Shown here: positions 4,792-5,472 of the stretch, in pieces
How the letters are laid out: each line of letters begins with the position of its first letter
Position numbering within the stretch: position 1 is the first letter of the stretch
NCBI GenBank assembly: GCA_021847125.1
Contig: JAJZUK010000108.1
Location: forward strand, 1 to 5,472
Origin: Pseudomonadota bacterium
GTDB lineage: Bacteria > Pseudomonadota > Gammaproteobacteria > Burkholderiales > SG8-39
Reading direction: 5' to 3'
Length of the DNA stretch: 5,472 bases
Program-made: the position numbers and the translations under genes
Notes under the pieces: generated by a model
What the model saw: only the letters and a program-made list of their open reading frames with translations
The model's database searches: none
What the model was told of the DNA's origin: nothing

Positions 4792-5253
4792 GTGCGTTCT
4801 TTATTCAGTTACAACAAGGATTATTACGGCGGCGCGCTGATGATCCTGATCGGTCTCACCGCCGCATACGCAGGAAGGCAGTACCCGCTAGGCACGCTCG
4901 GGCGCATGGGCCCGGGCTTCTTTCCGACCGCGGTGGGCGTGATCCTGGCCGGAGTCGGCCTTGCCATCGCACTGAGCGCGCGTCCAGCCAGCGGCGCCGG
5001 CGCCGCCACACACTCGGCATTCGATTGGCGCGCCTGGGGCGGCATCGTCGGCGGCACTTTGGCTTTCATCGCGCTCGGCGAATATGGCGGGCTGGTGCCG
5101 GCCACCTTCGCCATCGTGTTCATTTCGTCGCTGGGCGACAGGAAAAATACGCTGAAGCAGGCGTTCTGGCTCTCCGTCGGCATGGTCGTCATCGCGGTGG
5201 TCGTATTCTGGTGGGCGCTGCAGCTGCAGTTCAGCCTGTTCCGCTGGGGCTGA
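4792..5253 (+). CDS. tctB: TctB-family small membrane subunit of a tripartite tricarboxylate transporter
   Basis: 153 aa. TctB is the small integral membrane subunit that works with the large channel protein TctA and a periplasmic TctC (Bug-type) receptor to import carboxylates in secondary transport. The family hallmark 'GTLGRMGPGFFP' is at 34-45. Hydrophobic helices are visible at about 11-27, 43-62, 82-96, 100-116 and 124-142. The length is normal for the family. The start is GTG, supported by a strong GGAGGGGG (4778-4785) ribosome binding site 6 nt upstream; no better start lies nearby. tctA follows after 3 nt, so the two are translationally linked. The substrate cannot be read from this subunit. 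No TctC gene precedes it; many betaproteobacteria keep receptors elsewhere or place them after tctA. Family assignment is confident; the citrate-like substrate implied by the name is not. Confidence 0.93.
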   Translation: MRSLFSYNKDYYGGALMILIGLTAAYAGRQYPLGTLGRMGPGFFPTAVGVILAGVGLAIALSARPASGAGAATHSAFDWRAWGGIVGGTLAFIALGEYGGLVPATFAIVFISSLGDRKNTLKQAFWLSVGMVVIAVVVFWWALQLQFSLFRWG

Positions 5254-5256
5254 GCC

Positions 5257-5472
5257 ATGATCGAACAATCTCTGCTCGGCCTGTGGTACGGATTCGGCGT
5301 CGCATTCGAGCCGCATAACCTGATGTGGTCGCTGTTCGGCGTGCTCGTGGGCAACCTGATCGGCGTGCTCCCCGGCATGGGGCCCTTGTCGGCGATATCG
5401 GTTTTGCTGCCGCTCACCTTCGGCATGCATCCGGTGCCGGCGATCCTGATGCTCGCCGGTATTTTCTACGGT
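5257..5472 (+). CDS. tctA: TctA-family large membrane subunit of a tripartite tricarboxylate transporter, C-terminus cut by window edge
   Basis: The first 72 residues of a protein that is normally about 500 aa. TctA is the multi-helix transport channel of the system. The N-terminal hallmark is clear: 'GNLIGVLPGMGPLSAISVLLPLTFGMHPVPAILMLAGIFYG' (32-72), with the conserved G-x-L-P-G-x-G-P motif at 36-43 and the L-P-L-T-F stretch at 51-55. ATG 5257 follows the tctB stop after GCC only. There is no strong separate ribosome binding site, so translational coupling to tctB is likely. The frame is open to the edge with no damage. A tctC gene or catabolic genes may follow outside the window and would be needed to name the substrate. 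Confidence 0.94.
   Translation, partial: MIEQSLLGLWYGFGVAFEPHNLMWSLFGVLVGNLIGVLPGMGPLSAISVLLPLTFGMHPVPAILMLAGIFYG

Overview
The window is GC-rich DNA with the gene density and content of a free-living betaproteobacterium. Burkholderiales or a neighbouring order is my best guess. This rests on the strong G/C bias at third codon positions, on a tripartite tricarboxylate transporter (TctB-TctA), a family greatly expanded in Burkholderiales, and on the mix of a TlpA-type thioredoxin, a bacteriohemerythrin and a BON-domain lipoprotein. No phage, IS element, CRISPR array, tRNA or rRNA gene is visible.

Layout. Positions 1-3637 carry four genes, all on the minus strand. In their direction of transcription they are: a secreted, membrane-anchored TPR protein with an Asp/Ser/Gly-rich tail (3637-2834); a bacteriohemerythrin (2699-2274); a secreted TlpA-like thioredoxin (2182-1673); and the first 505 residues of a tungsten/molybdenum aldehyde ferredoxin oxidoreductase (AOR) family enzyme (1517-1, continuing past the left edge). 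The gaps are 134, 91 and 155 nt, so these are probably several short transcription units rather than one tight operon. Weak sigma70-like promoters can be drawn before the hemerythrin and AOR genes. Positions 3638-4316 form a 679-nt region with no convincing gene. It contains an AT-rich patch, a palindromic REP-like element and a very strong intrinsic terminator on the plus strand. From 4317 to the right edge the genes are on the plus strand: a 104-aa BON-domain lipoprotein, then tctB and the start of tctA, which are 3 nt apart and continue past the edge.

Function. The minus-strand group has an oxygen/redox flavour. The AOR enzyme is tungsten- or molybdenum-pterin dependent and [4Fe-4S]-containing, so it is probably oxygen-sensitive. 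The hemerythrin binds O2 at a di-iron site, and the TlpA protein handles thiol/disulfide chemistry outside the cytoplasm. A link between them is an inference from proximity only. On the plus side, the BON lipoprotein suggests envelope maintenance and TctBA suggests uptake of a carboxylate; a TctC binding protein is not seen here.

Most interesting signal. A perfect 13-bp stem with a 10-nt loop and a T-tract lies at 4140-4183 on the plus strand, yet no recognisable plus-strand gene lies upstream; everything to the left is on the minus strand. This points to an unannotated plus-strand transcript, either a small RNA or an attenuated leader of the BON gene, starting somewhere in 3640-4100. Its two terminal hairpins carry C/U-rich loops that could pair with Shine-Dalgarno sequences.
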